This document shows, one piece after another, positions 8,103-15,822 of a stretch of 24,212 nt of DNA. Each line of letters opens with the position of its first letter. The first letter of the stretch is position 1. The notes below the pieces were generated by a model. The model did not search any database and had not been told where the DNA came from. It worked only from the letters and a program-made list of their open reading frames with translations. This stretch comes from a bacterium (GTDB lineage Bacteria > SZUA-79 > Acidulodesulfobacterales > Acidulodesulfobacteraceae), in the NCBI GenBank assembly GCA_021784835.1, contig JAJYHI010000024.1, forward strand, positions 1 to 24,212, written 5' to 3'. The translations under genes and the position numbers were made by a program.

Positions 8103-9091
8103 GGCAAAGTTCTCCTTTTTAAAATGGAATCCGCAAGGCTGTATTTGTAAAACAACCCAGACGGGTCTGGTATCGATTCTATAGTCCGGTCTATCTTTTC
8201 TATTATCTTTTCGTCCTCCAGCCCTTTTATGCCGTTAATATCGATTATGGAACCGAGTGCGGATACCATTTTTGCGCCCTGGTCGAGAACGCCTTCGGGA
8301 GGGCCGTAGCATCCGGTGCACGGCATATTGACTTTGGGGCAGAGAGCGCCGCAGCCGTCCCTCGTCGCGATACCCATACAGATAAGTCCCTGCTCTAAGA
8401 GGCATTTTTCTTTTTCGGGAATTATTTCGTAATTTCTGTAAAATCTTTCTATCTTTTTTTCCGATTTTTTTCTGTCGCATTCTTCGCATACGGAAGACGT
8501 TCCCGCGCCTATTACGGATTTTTTGGGGGGCAGGGGAGCGCCGGAAATAACGAGTTCGATAACGTTCCATATCTGTTTAGGCTCGGGCGGGCATCCGGGT
8601 ATAAAGTAATCTACGTCCGCGACTTGCGAAAGCGTCCTGAGCGTATCGTAAAATCTGGGAATTTCGAGCCTGCCTTCCGGAACGTCCGACTCCGGAACCG
8701 GTAAAATCCCGAGAGGATTGTCTATCGAAGGGTTATCGAGATAAACCGTTTTAAAAAGTTCGTCTCTGGAAGATAGGTTTGCAAGGCCGGGAATGCAACC
8801 TTCGTAAGCGCAGGAACCGAATGCAATCAGTACCTTGGATTTTTTTCTTAAAAGGTGCGCCATCTCTTCGTTTTCTTCGGTTCTAATCCCTCCGTTAAAA
8901 AAAGTTATAAAAATGCTTTCGTCCGGCAGTTCTTTTATGTCCTGTTTCTTCGTGTCTAAAAGGCAGGGGCAGAACATAAAATCGAAGTTGGCATCCAAAT
9001 CTATTATCTTTTCGTTAATATTAACAAGCGCGATTTCGCACCCGCCGCATGAAGCCCCCCAGTACATGGCGATTTTAGGTTTACCGGTCAT
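8099..9091 (-). CDS. mvhG: [NiFe]-hydrogenase small subunit, group 3 (MvhG-like)
   Basis: This 330-residue iron-sulfur subunit carries electrons from the nickel site. The N-terminus MYWGASCGGCEIALV (Cys15, Cys18) gives the first proximal-cluster ligands. Further cysteines are in FGSCAYEGCIPGL and PGCPPEPKQIW. A Cys-rich C-terminal part (VCEECDRKK, GLICMGIATRDGCGALCP, MPCTGCYGPPEG) would hold the medial and distal clusters. No Tat signal is present, matching a soluble group 3 enzyme. A GGGAGG (9105-9110) lies 13 nt before the ATG, with AGGT nearer to it. The gene follows the chemoreceptor by 61 nt and overlaps mvhA by 4 nt. Confidence is high for the family and good for the Mvh type. Confidence 0.94.
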   Translation of the reverse strand: MTGKPKIAMYWGASCGGCEIALVNINEKIIDLDANFDFMFCPCLLDTKKQDIKELPDESIFITFFNGGIRTEENEEMAHLLRKKSKVLIAFGSCAYEGCIPGLANLSSRDELFKTVYLDNPSIDNPLGILPVPESDVPEGRLEIPRFYDTLRTLSQVADVDYFIPGCPPEPKQIWNVIELVISGAPLPPKKSVIGAGTSSVCEECDRKKSEKKIERFYRNYEIIPEKEKCLLEQGLICMGIATRDGCGALCPKVNMPCTGCYGPPEGVLDQGAKMVSALGSIIDINGIKGLEDEKIIEKIDRTIESIPDPSGLFYKYSLADSILKRRTLP

Positions 9092-9136
9092 AATACATAC
9101 CTATCCTCCCGTATTTTATTTATAATTAAAATTTTG

Positions 9137-9164
9137 GATTACATATTATAGATTACATATTATA
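9137..9164. repeat. Perfect 14-bp tandem duplication at the chemoreceptor 3' end
   Basis: GATTACATATTATA occurs twice without a gap (9137-9150 and 9151-9164), and the second copy spans the chemoreceptor stop codon. On the minus strand each copy contains TATAAT. The duplication therefore creates two -10-like hexamers upstream of mvhG; no matching -35 element is clear. Confidence 0.8.
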
Positions 9165-10412
9165 CAAATTTACTATTCCCGATGCCTTATCCATATCGTC
9201 AACCATCTGTATTACCGAATCGGTTATGCTTGACGTCGAGTCCGATATATGTTTCGATTCCGCCGATATTTTCTTAGCGGACATGCCGAGTTCCTGCATA
9301 GAAGCATTCTGCTCCTCTATCGCCGAAGCGAGATTATCCGTATAGTCCTTTATCGAACCTGCTTCGCTGTTTACGAAATTGTTTGAATCGACAAGCCTGT
9401 TTACGGTTTCGACGCCGTATGAAACGGTGTTTTCGGTTTCCTTAATTAAAGCCTCTACGTCGCGGGTCGCTTTAGTTACTTTGTCCGCTAATTTCCTCAC
9501 CTCGTCGGCAACCACTGCAAACCCTCTGCCCTGTTCGCCCGCACGCGCCGCTTCTATAGCCGCGTTAAGCGAAAGAAGGTTCGTCTGGTCTGCTATTTCC
9601 CTTATTACCGTAATAATATTAGTAATTTTTTTTGTGCTTTCGTTGATTTTCTGAATGGAATCGTATAAATCCGAAACATGCCCCGCATTTGTATTCATAA
9701 GTCCTACTATGCCGTCCACTTTCTCTCTGGATTTTGCGCTTAATTCTGCTATACTGCTGATTGTCCTGGTATTTTCTTCTATGGTCGCAACCGTCCTCGA
9801 TAATTCTTCCGACTGTTCGGAGCCTGCATTATTAAGGTCGTTTATCTGGCTCAGCAGCGTTCCGAACTCGACCGATACCTTTATAAGTTCGTTCTTTGTT
9901 TCCGTTATATCCTGTGCCACCGTTCCTATGGCTTCCGTTAATGCGGAATTAGATTCCGAATAAAGGTCTGCGGTTAATAAGGTTTTATCGCCGCCGTTAA
10001 AACAGCCCGCTTTATTTATATCTTCAAAGTTTAAATTCCTGCTTGTCATCAATTTCGCGCATGAATTTAACGAACCGACGAATATATTTATTTCGCCGGA
10101 TATTTTATATAATTTATTTATAATTTCATTAATGCCGTTTTTTGTAAAAACGCCTGTTTTCCCATGTTCGTTCAAGAAATTCCCTTTATCGATATTATCT
10201 ACGATAATTTGAATGGATTCAAGGGGCTTAATCAAAAAATAATATATAAAAACGGCGGAGATTATTATGCCGGCCATGATTAAGGCGAATGCGGATTCTT
10301 TAGAAAAATAACGGGGAAAGATAAAAAACGGCACGGCAAATATAATTACCGTAAATAAATATACGGCTGCGAACTTTACCGCGATATCGTAAGAAACTTT
10401 CTTAAATGCCAT
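9153..10412 (-). CDS. Methyl-accepting chemotaxis protein without a periplasmic sensor domain
   Basis: This 419-residue chemoreceptor has two N-terminal membrane helices (about 13-33 and 42-60) joined by a loop of only some 8 residues, so there is no room for a periplasmic ligand domain. A HAMP-like linker and coiled coil follow. The signalling hairpin is canonical: [21 protein letters not shown] then [16 protein letters not shown] (272-310), the CheA/CheW contact region. No C-terminal CheR/CheB pentapeptide is seen. Cys118 and Cys137 lie in the cytoplasmic part. GGAG lies 8 nt before the ATG. It is the first gene of the hydrogenase run and sits behind a predicted sigma-54 promoter. A role in energy or redox taxis linked to H2 use is inference from position. 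Confidence 0.93.
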   Translation of the reverse strand: MAFKKVSYDIAVKFAAVYLFTVIIFAVPFFIFPRYFSKESAFALIMAGIIISAVFIYYFLIKPLESIQIIVDNIDKGNFLNEHGKTGVFTKNGINEIINKLYKISGEINIFVGSLNSCAKLMTSRNLNFEDINKAGCFNGGDKTLLTADLYSESNSALTEAIGTVAQDITETKNELIKVSVEFGTLLSQINDLNNAGSEQSEELSRTVATIEENTRTISSIAELSAKSREKVDGIVGLMNTNAGHVSDLYDSIQKINESTKKITNIITVIREIADQTNLLSLNAAIEAARAGEQGRGFAVVADEVRKLADKVTKATRDVEALIKETENTVSYGVETVNRLVDSNNFVNSEAGSIKDYTDNLASAIEEQNASMQELGMSAKKISAESKHISDSTSSITDSVIQMVDDMDKASGIVNLYNM

Positions 10413-10464
10413 GATTGCATCTCCATTTTAAATATTTTTATAAATAAATATTTAGTATTGAATA

Positions 10465-10481
10465 TTGCAATTATTATGCCA
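10465..10481 (-). promoter_or_regulatory. Predicted sigma-54 (-24/-12) promoter upstream of the chemoreceptor/hydrogenase cluster
   Basis: Read on the minus strand the site is TGGCATAATAATTGCAA. This matches the RpoN consensus TGGCAC-N5-TTGCW with one mismatch (T for C at the last base of the -24 element), and has the invariant GG and GC at the correct 10-bp separation. Transcription would start around 10453-10456, about 40 nt before the chemoreceptor ATG. A sigma-54 activator is encoded in the same gene run, which makes the match more credible. No other comparably good site was found in the gaps of this cluster. Confidence 0.72.
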
Positions 10482-10619
10482 TTGATAAGATTAGATGAAG
10501 TTCGTATTTAGTTTGCGGTATTTTATGCATATTTTTAAGCCTTGCCGTAATACGTCGCCGTTTATTAATCTTGTAAAGATAAATAAATTTAGTATTAATA
10601 ACGGCATTCTTTACATTCT

Positions 10620-10634
10620 GCCAACTAAGTTGGC
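10620..10634. promoter_or_regulatory. Perfect palindrome, possible operator
   Basis: GCCAAC-TAA-GTTGGC is an exact inverted repeat with 6-bp arms and a 3-bp centre, in the divergent region between the chemoreceptor and the transporter. It could be a dimeric regulator site. Its position about 140 bp upstream of the sigma-54 promoter would also suit an enhancer half-site. The binding protein is unknown. Confidence 0.35.
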
Positions 10635-10853
10635 GTTTGTACATACGGTTCAATAATTCAATTCAAAATTAAACTAAACCGGGATTTTGGAGGCGGCAAC
10701 TCGGGGCGGCAATTCAATTTGACTTTACGCAAAAAATAGGCTAATATAATTAAACCTTTTAATTATACCGCCGCATATTCGGTATATCCTGCATGCCGGT
10801 TTATTTAAGCCAGTTCAAAATTAATTTAATATTTATGTAGAGGTTTGTATAAA

Positions 10854-12023
10854 ATGAGAAAAAAAATAAACAGAATAGCCGACGGCCTGCGCCCGCTTAA
10901 GCAGATGTCGCATCCGACCGACCTTATAAAACAGTTTACCCCTAACTGGTTCACGATGAATATGGGTACGGGCATTCTATCCCTTATGCTCGCGGCTTTC
11001 CCTTATAAGGTTGCCGGATTGCATCTGGTAGCCGAAAGTTTATGGCTCATAAACATCGCGCTATTCGCAGTATTCAGCGTTCTTTTTATTGGACGTTTCG
11101 CTTTTTATTTCGAATCCGCCAAAAAACTTCTCGGACATCCTGTGCAATCCATGTTTTTAGGCGCCATACCCATGGGATTAATAACTATCATAAACGGAAT
11201 TTTGCTATTCGCGGGCAAAGGTGCGACGCAGATTGCCTTAAATTTATGGTATTTCGACGCTTTTATTTCGATAGTGGTGGGCTTGCTTGTTCCTTTCTAT
11301 ATGTTCACTAATCATAAGCACAGCATAGAAGATATGACTGCGATATGGCTTTTGCCTATAGTGCCTGCTGAAGTCGCCGCCGCATCGGCGGGTTTTTTAG
11401 CTCCGCACGTCGCTCCCGCCGTCGGCAGATACGTTATAATACTAGGCTATGCGCTGTGGGCGTTCTCGGTTCCCCTGGCATTCGGCATCCTCGTTATATT
11501 ATTTTTGCGCCTTGCATGGCACAAACTGCCCCATAGAGATATGGCGGTATCTACCTGGCTGACGCTGGGACCTATAGGCACGGGCAGTTTAGGCCTGCTT
11601 CTTCTCGGAAACGATGCGCCTGCGGTGTTTGCCGGAACAAAACTTGAAATTTACGCAAAAACGGCATACGGTTTCGGACCTATAGGCGGGCTGATTCTCT
11701 GGGGATTAGGCTTTTGGTGGCTTATAACTGCCGTTCTTATGACCCTCAGATATATGCAGGAAGACCTGCCTTTTAATATGGGCTGGTGGGGTTTTACTTT
11801 TCCTTTGGGTGTTTATACATCGGCCACCATTGAACTGTTTAGAATAACCGGAATAGCGCCGTTTAAGGTGTTTGGAGCCGTTTTCGTCATTATGCTCGCT
11901 TTTTTCTGGACGGTAGTCACTTCCAGGACTCTGCACGGAATGTGGCACGGCTACTTATTTAAAGCCCCATGTTTATCCGCCGAAACCGGGCTTCCCGACG
12001 AAAATGCGGAATGCATCGATTAA
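10854..12023 (+). CDS. TDT-family transporter (TehA / Mae1 / Ssu1 type)
   Basis: This 389-residue polytopic membrane protein has about ten hydrophobic segments. Its opening FTPNWFTMNMGTGILSLML and the late segment WWGFTFPLGVYTSATIEL are typical of the tellurite-resistance/dicarboxylate transporter family, which includes TehA, malate permease Mae1 and sulfite exporter Ssu1. The substrate cannot be read from sequence. In a sulfur/H2 organism a small anion such as sulfite or a C4-dicarboxylate is plausible. ATG 10854 is preferred over TTG 10845 because AGAGG (10839-10843) lies 10 nt from the former and only 1 nt from the latter. Its stop codon overlaps that of the convergent carbonic anhydrase, sharing TTAA at 12020-12023. 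Confidence 0.88.
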   Translation: MRKKINRIADGLRPLKQMSHPTDLIKQFTPNWFTMNMGTGILSLMLAAFPYKVAGLHLVAESLWLINIALFAVFSVLFIGRFAFYFESAKKLLGHPVQSMFLGAIPMGLITIINGILLFAGKGATQIALNLWYFDAFISIVVGLLVPFYMFTNHKHSIEDMTAIWLLPIVPAEVAAASAGFLAPHVAPAVGRYVIILGYALWAFSVPLAFGILVILFLRLAWHKLPHRDMAVSTWLTLGPIGTGSLGLLLLGNDAPAVFAGTKLEIYAKTAYGFGPIGGLILWGLGFWWLITAVLMTLRYMQEDLPFNMGWWGFTFPLGVYTSATIELFRITGIAPFKVFGAVFVIMLAFFWTVVTSRTLHGMWHGYLFKAPCLSAETGLPDENAECID

Positions 12024-12679
12024 ACCGACGCTCCGTCTATTTTTTCGTAAATATTTTTTTCTGATGAATAATTATAGACTTCTCCGGTTTCTATAATATA
12101 ATGCCATCCGTATATTTTAATTTCGCCATTTTCCGATTTATATTTAATATACGGGTAGGAATAAAGGTGTTTAATCTGCTCTTTTATATTTTCCCTTTCC
12201 GTTAATGTTTCTCTCTCCTTACTTGCAAACTCTTTTTTCCCGCCGGCGGTTAAAGTTAAACCGGATACGGTTTTTTTTGCGCCTTCAGCCAATTCCAGCC
12301 ATTTTTTCGTATGGGGAATATCTTTTAAGTCGTCGTCCGCCATATATAAAGCCCGGCATCCGCCGCAGTTTGAATGTCCGCATACGACGATATTTTTTAC
12401 GCTGAGAATATTTACCGCATATTCTATTGCGGAAGTCGTAGCCAAAAACTCGCTTACGTTTCTGTAGGGAGGCACTAAATTGGCAATATTCCTCACGACG
12501 AAAAGCTCGCCGGGCAATGTTTTCGTTATAAGGCTCGGAACAACCCTCGAATCGGAACATCCGATAAAAAGCGTATGCGGATTCTGTTCTTCAGCTATTT
12601 TCTTAAAAAGTTCGCTGTGTTTTTTATACTCGTTGTTATTAAAATCGATAACGCCTTCGAATAAATTATTTTTGTCCAA
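12020..12679 (-). CDS. Beta-class carbonic anhydrase
   Basis: This zinc enzyme interconverts CO2 and bicarbonate. Zinc ligands are visible in FIGCSDSRVVP (Cys, with the Asp-Arg dyad) and CGHSNCGG (His, Cys): Cys41, Asp43, His102 and Cys105 when numbered from the TTG start. VVRNIANLVPPY is also typical of the family. The chosen start is TTG 12679, because GAAGGG lies 9 nt upstream and the product then begins close to the usual LFEGVIDFNNN. An in-frame ATG at 12730 would add 17 residues but has no Shine-Dalgarno, and a TATAAT (12731-12736) abuts it. With the TTG start the protein has 219 residues. It may serve CO2 fixation or pH homeostasis; the window gives no partner pathway. Confidence 0.92.
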   Translation of the reverse strand: MDKNNLFEGVIDFNNNEYKKHSELFKKIAEEQNPHTLFIGCSDSRVVPSLITKTLPGELFVVRNIANLVPPYRNVSEFLATTSAIEYAVNILSVKNIVVCGHSNCGGCRALYMADDDLKDIPHTKKWLELAEGAKKTVSGLTLTAGGKKEFASKERETLTERENIKEQIKHLYSYPYIKYKSENGEIKIYGWHYIIETGEVYNYSSEKNIYEKIDGASV

Positions 12680-12746
12680 ATTTGTCCGCCCTTCGTTTTT
12701 TTCGCATAACGGTATTATAACATATAACACATTATAATTTTATAAA

Positions 12747-15065
12747 TCAAACGTCCTCCTCCACCCTGTTTCTTCCGTTTTCCTTTGCCCTGTATAAAGC
12801 ATTATCGACCCTCCCTACAAGACTGCCGATAATGTCCCGCACGTTGCCTGGATTATCTTTTTCTCCGTATTCTATAACCCCGAAACTGCACGTTAGTCTG
12901 TAAATAAACTTAAATGTATTTTCCCCGATTAATTTTCTTAAACTTTCAGCCTTTGCTTTTGCGTAAGCTAAATTAGTTTCGGGCATTAAAATCATAAACT
13001 CTTCCCCGCCGAACCTTGCAAACAAATCCGTTTCCCTTAAATTAATTTTTACGAGATTGGCAAGTTCAAACAGAACATTATCTCCTACCTGATGCCCGTA
13101 ATTGTCGTTTATTTCTTTAAAATGGTCTATATCAAACATAATTACGGACAGCGGCCTGTTATACCTGAAAGCCAATTTAACATATTCGGCCAAAGCGTTT
13201 TCTAATTTTCTCCGGTTAAAAATCCTCGTAAGAGGGTCGGTTTCGGACAACTCTTGAAAGCGTAATTTCTCTTTTTCTAATTCCTTTTCCAATAATACCT
13301 TATCGGTCATATCGAAAAATATCGCAAGCGCGACGAACCGCCCTTGATAAACGACGGTCTGGACATGAAATAATATATATTTTTCTTCGCCCTTTTTAGT
13401 AGAAGTATGAAAAGTGTATTCAAAATAAAATTGTTCCCCTTTTAGCCTTCTTTCTATATTAGCTTTGATAACAGCCCTGTCTTTTTCCCCAAATAAATCC
13501 CATACATACATATTGTAGAGTTCTTTTTCGGGGTAGCCGAAAAACTCTATAGCCGAAGGATTAGCATAAATAATTTTGGCATCGTTAATGTAAACCCCTT
13601 CATTCATGCCGTTAACCATAATTCTGAAAAGCTCCTCACTCTCCTTCAGCCTCTTTTCTAATTCTTTCTCTTTAGTTATGTCTAAAAGCACGCAATCTAT
13701 TGTATCGTTTCCGTTGACGTCTTTTTTTACGCGGCAGGAAATATACACGTCGATAACCCTGCCCTTCAAAGTTCTTCTTTTCCCTTCAAATTCATATGTT
13801 CCTTCTTTGATTATATTTTTTACGATATCAGCCCGCGTCGTTTCTTCGGAAACATACAAGTCCGAAATTTTAACTTTCATTAACTCTTCTTTCCCGTTTG
13901 CTTCGAGAATTTTTACCATATAATCGTTTACATCGATAAAGTGCCCTTCTTTATCGGTCGTCGCCTGAAATACGCCTATTGGTAAAAATTCTACAAGATT
14001 ATTATATTTAAGGTAGGAATCTAAAATCTTTTTTTCGAGAACCTTCCTGCTTGAGATATCCCTTGCAATACAGACGCCCATCTTAATCTTACCGGCATCG
14101 AAAACATTATCCAGCGCCTCCACCTGTATAATTTTTCCGGTTTTTGTAATATGATTGGCTTCGTAAGTCAAAGACCCCTTTAGGAACAGCTCTGCCAGAT
14201 AATTTCTCATTCTGCCGTAATCGCTTTTCGGCACTATGTCTAGAGGGGAAAGTTTAAGAAACTCGTTTTTATCGTCATAGCCGAGCCTTTTAAGCGCGGC
14301 TTCGTTTACGTCGATAAACCGGACAGGAAAACCTTCTTCGGAATATTCCATTACAAAAACCGCATCCCCGATTGAATCAAAAAGCATTCTGTATTTTTTC
14401 TCGCTCTCCTTTATTTTTAGCTCTTTGCTTGAACTATTAAATAAAAACAGCAAAAAAATTAAAAAAAATAAAACGGTGCTTGCAATAAAAACTAAATTTA
14501 AAATTAAATGGAAATATAAAGCGTCTTTAATGCGGTGCTCGAATCCCGATTCCATCATAGGGGCATAACTTGGAGCGGCTTTATACATGTTAATAAATAA
14601 AGGTTCTAAGAATGCTTCTTTTGCCATGATTTTATGGTGGATTATAAGCCTGATAAGAATAGGGACTATTAAATTTTTCCAGTTATAATATGCCTTTTTT
14701 TCATAGGAAAGGATAGTTTTTTGGAAAAAAGGAACTTTTTTAATATCCTTATTTAATGTTTTAAATCTTTTATTTGTGCGGTTTATTAAAAAATTCAACC
14801 TTAAAAGAGACGATTTTAACTCTTTTTCCTTATCTTTTTTTTGCGAAAAATAGACTACATCCTGCGCCGATTTAATAGTTTGCCCGATGCTGCTCGAAAG
14901 TTTTATTATTTTTAGCTGAATATTATTATCGGCATCCATATCCCTTTCCATTTTCAAAATAACAAAATTAAAAATAATTACGGAGTTAAGAATGTATATG
15001 GCCAAAATAATAATGCCCAATAAAAATGTTTTTGATTTAATAAATTTTAATTTTTGAAAATTCAT
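12747..15065 (-). CDS. Membrane PAS-PAS-PAS-GGDEF diguanylate cyclase
   Basis: This 772-residue protein would make c-di-GMP from two GTP. Two membrane helices (about 13-37 and 184-210) enclose a mostly helical periplasmic domain containing KAYYNWKNLIVPILIRLI. Three PAS domains follow (about 222-340, 348-460 and 470-590), then a GGDEF domain (about 600-770). The active site is GGEEF (686-690) after DIDHFKEINDNYGHQVGD, and an inhibitory I-site RETD (677-680) sits five residues before it, so product inhibition is expected. There is no EAL domain. AGGA lies 7 nt before the ATG. The carbonic anhydrase gene follows on the same strand. A paralogue at 19111-21045 shares the architecture and parts of the periplasmic region. 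The signal sensed is unknown. Confidence 0.94.
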   Translation of the reverse strand: MNFQKLKFIKSKTFLLGIIILAIYILNSVIIFNFVILKMERDMDADNNIQLKIIKLSSSIGQTIKSAQDVVYFSQKKDKEKELKSSLLRLNFLINRTNKRFKTLNKDIKKVPFFQKTILSYEKKAYYNWKNLIVPILIRLIIHHKIMAKEAFLEPLFINMYKAAPSYAPMMESGFEHRIKDALYFHLILNLVFIASTVLFFLIFLLFLFNSSSKELKIKESEKKYRMLFDSIGDAVFVMEYSEEGFPVRFIDVNEAALKRLGYDDKNEFLKLSPLDIVPKSDYGRMRNYLAELFLKGSLTYEANHITKTGKIIQVEALDNVFDAGKIKMGVCIARDISSRKVLEKKILDSYLKYNNLVEFLPIGVFQATTDKEGHFIDVNDYMVKILEANGKEELMKVKISDLYVSEETTRADIVKNIIKEGTYEFEGKRRTLKGRVIDVYISCRVKKDVNGNDTIDCVLLDITKEKELEKRLKESEELFRIMVNGMNEGVYINDAKIIYANPSAIEFFGYPEKELYNMYVWDLFGEKDRAVIKANIERRLKGEQFYFEYTFHTSTKKGEEKYILFHVQTVVYQGRFVALAIFFDMTDKVLLEKELEKEKLRFQELSETDPLTRIFNRRKLENALAEYVKLAFRYNRPLSVIMFDIDHFKEINDNYGHQVGDNVLFELANLVKINLRETDLFARFGGEEFMILMPETNLAYAKAKAESLRKLIGENTFKFIYRLTCSFGVIEYGEKDNPGNVRDIIGSLVGRVDNALYRAKENGRNRVEEDV

Positions 15066-15560
15066 TGCAAATTCCTATTAAATAATGCCGATAAATAAAT
15101 TAAAAACAGGGGTATTCTGTAAAACTTTAGGACAAGTTTTAAATTTTATTGCCGAAGATTCCTTCTTTTGCTTGATTTTTCGGGGGGGGGGGGGGGAGAA
15201 AAAAAAAAAAAAAAGGGTTGGAGCGTGTATGGGGGTAAACAAAAAGAAAAGAAGCGGCCATTTTTCAAGCTATTTTCACCTTCGATTTAAGAAAAATCAT
15301 TTTTAAGCAACATAAAAAATACAGGTAATTTTAATTATAACTTATTCTGATTATTAGGTTATCATAAAATAACTATATAATCAATATCTATTTTCTATTT
15401 TAATACGTTTATTTTTAACCGCAGCCCACCCCCGCTCCGGTTCGCCGAAGAATTTCCTTTATGCGCCGAACAATATTTTTGTTTCTGTTTTTATACTTGG
15501 AATATATAAATATTTTCTAAATCGGGATTTAGGGAAAATACTTAGGGAAATAATTAATTA
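15066..15560. other. Non-coding stretch with a G15/A16 homopolymer block
   Basis: About 500 bp upstream of the tRNA promoter contain no convincing gene. At 15182-15214 a run of 15 G is followed by AG and then 16 A, unlike anything else in the window. The short ORF across it (15085-15306) encodes poly-Gly and poly-Lys and is not credible. The remainder is AT-rich with a small GC-richer patch (15420-15470). The homopolymer pair may be a sequencing or assembly artefact, or a contig join. Confidence 0.6.
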
Positions 15561-15590
15561 TTGACTTAAAATACGATAATGTAGTATCAT
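15561..15590 (+). promoter_or_regulatory. Sigma-70-type promoter for tRNA-Ala
   Basis: A -35 element TTGACT (15561-15566) and a -10 element TATCAT (15585-15590) are separated by 18 bp. Transcription would start near 15597, about 20 nt before the mature tRNA. An imperfect inverted repeat, ACGATAATG ... CATTATATCGT, spans the -10 region; its meaning is unclear. Confidence 0.6.
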
Positions 15591-15617
15591 TATATCGTAA
15601 CGTGAAACGCAAAAAAA

Positions 15618-15693
15618 GGGGCTGTAGCTCAGTTGGCAGAGCGCTTGCATGGCATGCAAGAGGTCGTCGGTTCGACCCCGATCAGCTCCACCA
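15618..15693 (+). tRNA. tRNA-Ala (anticodon GGC), CCA encoded
   Basis: This 76-nt tRNA folds into a full cloverleaf. The acceptor stem GGGGCTG/CAGCTCC has one G-T wobble. The D-arm is GCTC...GAGC, and the anticodon arm CTTGC-ATGGCAT-GCAAG presents GGC at positions 34-36. The T-arm is GTCGG-TTCGACC-CCGAT, and the 3' end ACCA is encoded. It reads alanine GCC/GCU codons. Its last 13 bases are duplicated 3.4 kb downstream, marking it as the integration target of the putative island. Confidence 0.96.
15681..15693 (+). repeat. Putative attachment site, left (attL), in the tRNA-Ala 3' end
   Basis: ATCAGCTCCACCA is the tRNA 3' acceptor end including CCA. The identical 13-mer occurs at 19066-19078 in the same orientation, and both copies are followed by NTAAAA. 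Tyrosine recombinases commonly use tRNA 3' ends and regenerate the tRNA in this way. An exact chance match of 13 bases within 3.4 kb is very unlikely. Confidence 0.7.
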
Positions 15694-15822
15694 GTAAAAT
15701 AAAGCTGTTTACACTTCTTCGATTTTATCTTTTCTATCTAATGCAACGATTTTGCAACGGTCGTCTAAAATGCCCGATAAAGAAAACAATGACGAGAAAA
15801 AAATTTAAAAAAAGAATCAAAA

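Larger units (their letters stand above)
10413..10853. other. Non-coding divergent promoter region
   Basis: About 440 bp separate the chemoreceptor (minus) from the transporter (plus), with no credible ORF. It contains the minus-strand -24/-12 promoter at 10465-10481, the perfect palindrome at 10620-10634, a short GC-richer patch (about 10678-10710), and a weak plus-strand sigma-70-like pair (TTGACT at 10719, TATAAT at 10745) with a poor 20-bp spacer. Confidence 0.6.

Noticed and set aside
15085..15306. 73-codon plus-strand ORF upstream of the tRNA
   Set aside because: It runs through the G15/A16 homopolymers, encodes poly-Gly and poly-Lys, and has no ribosome site or family resemblance.
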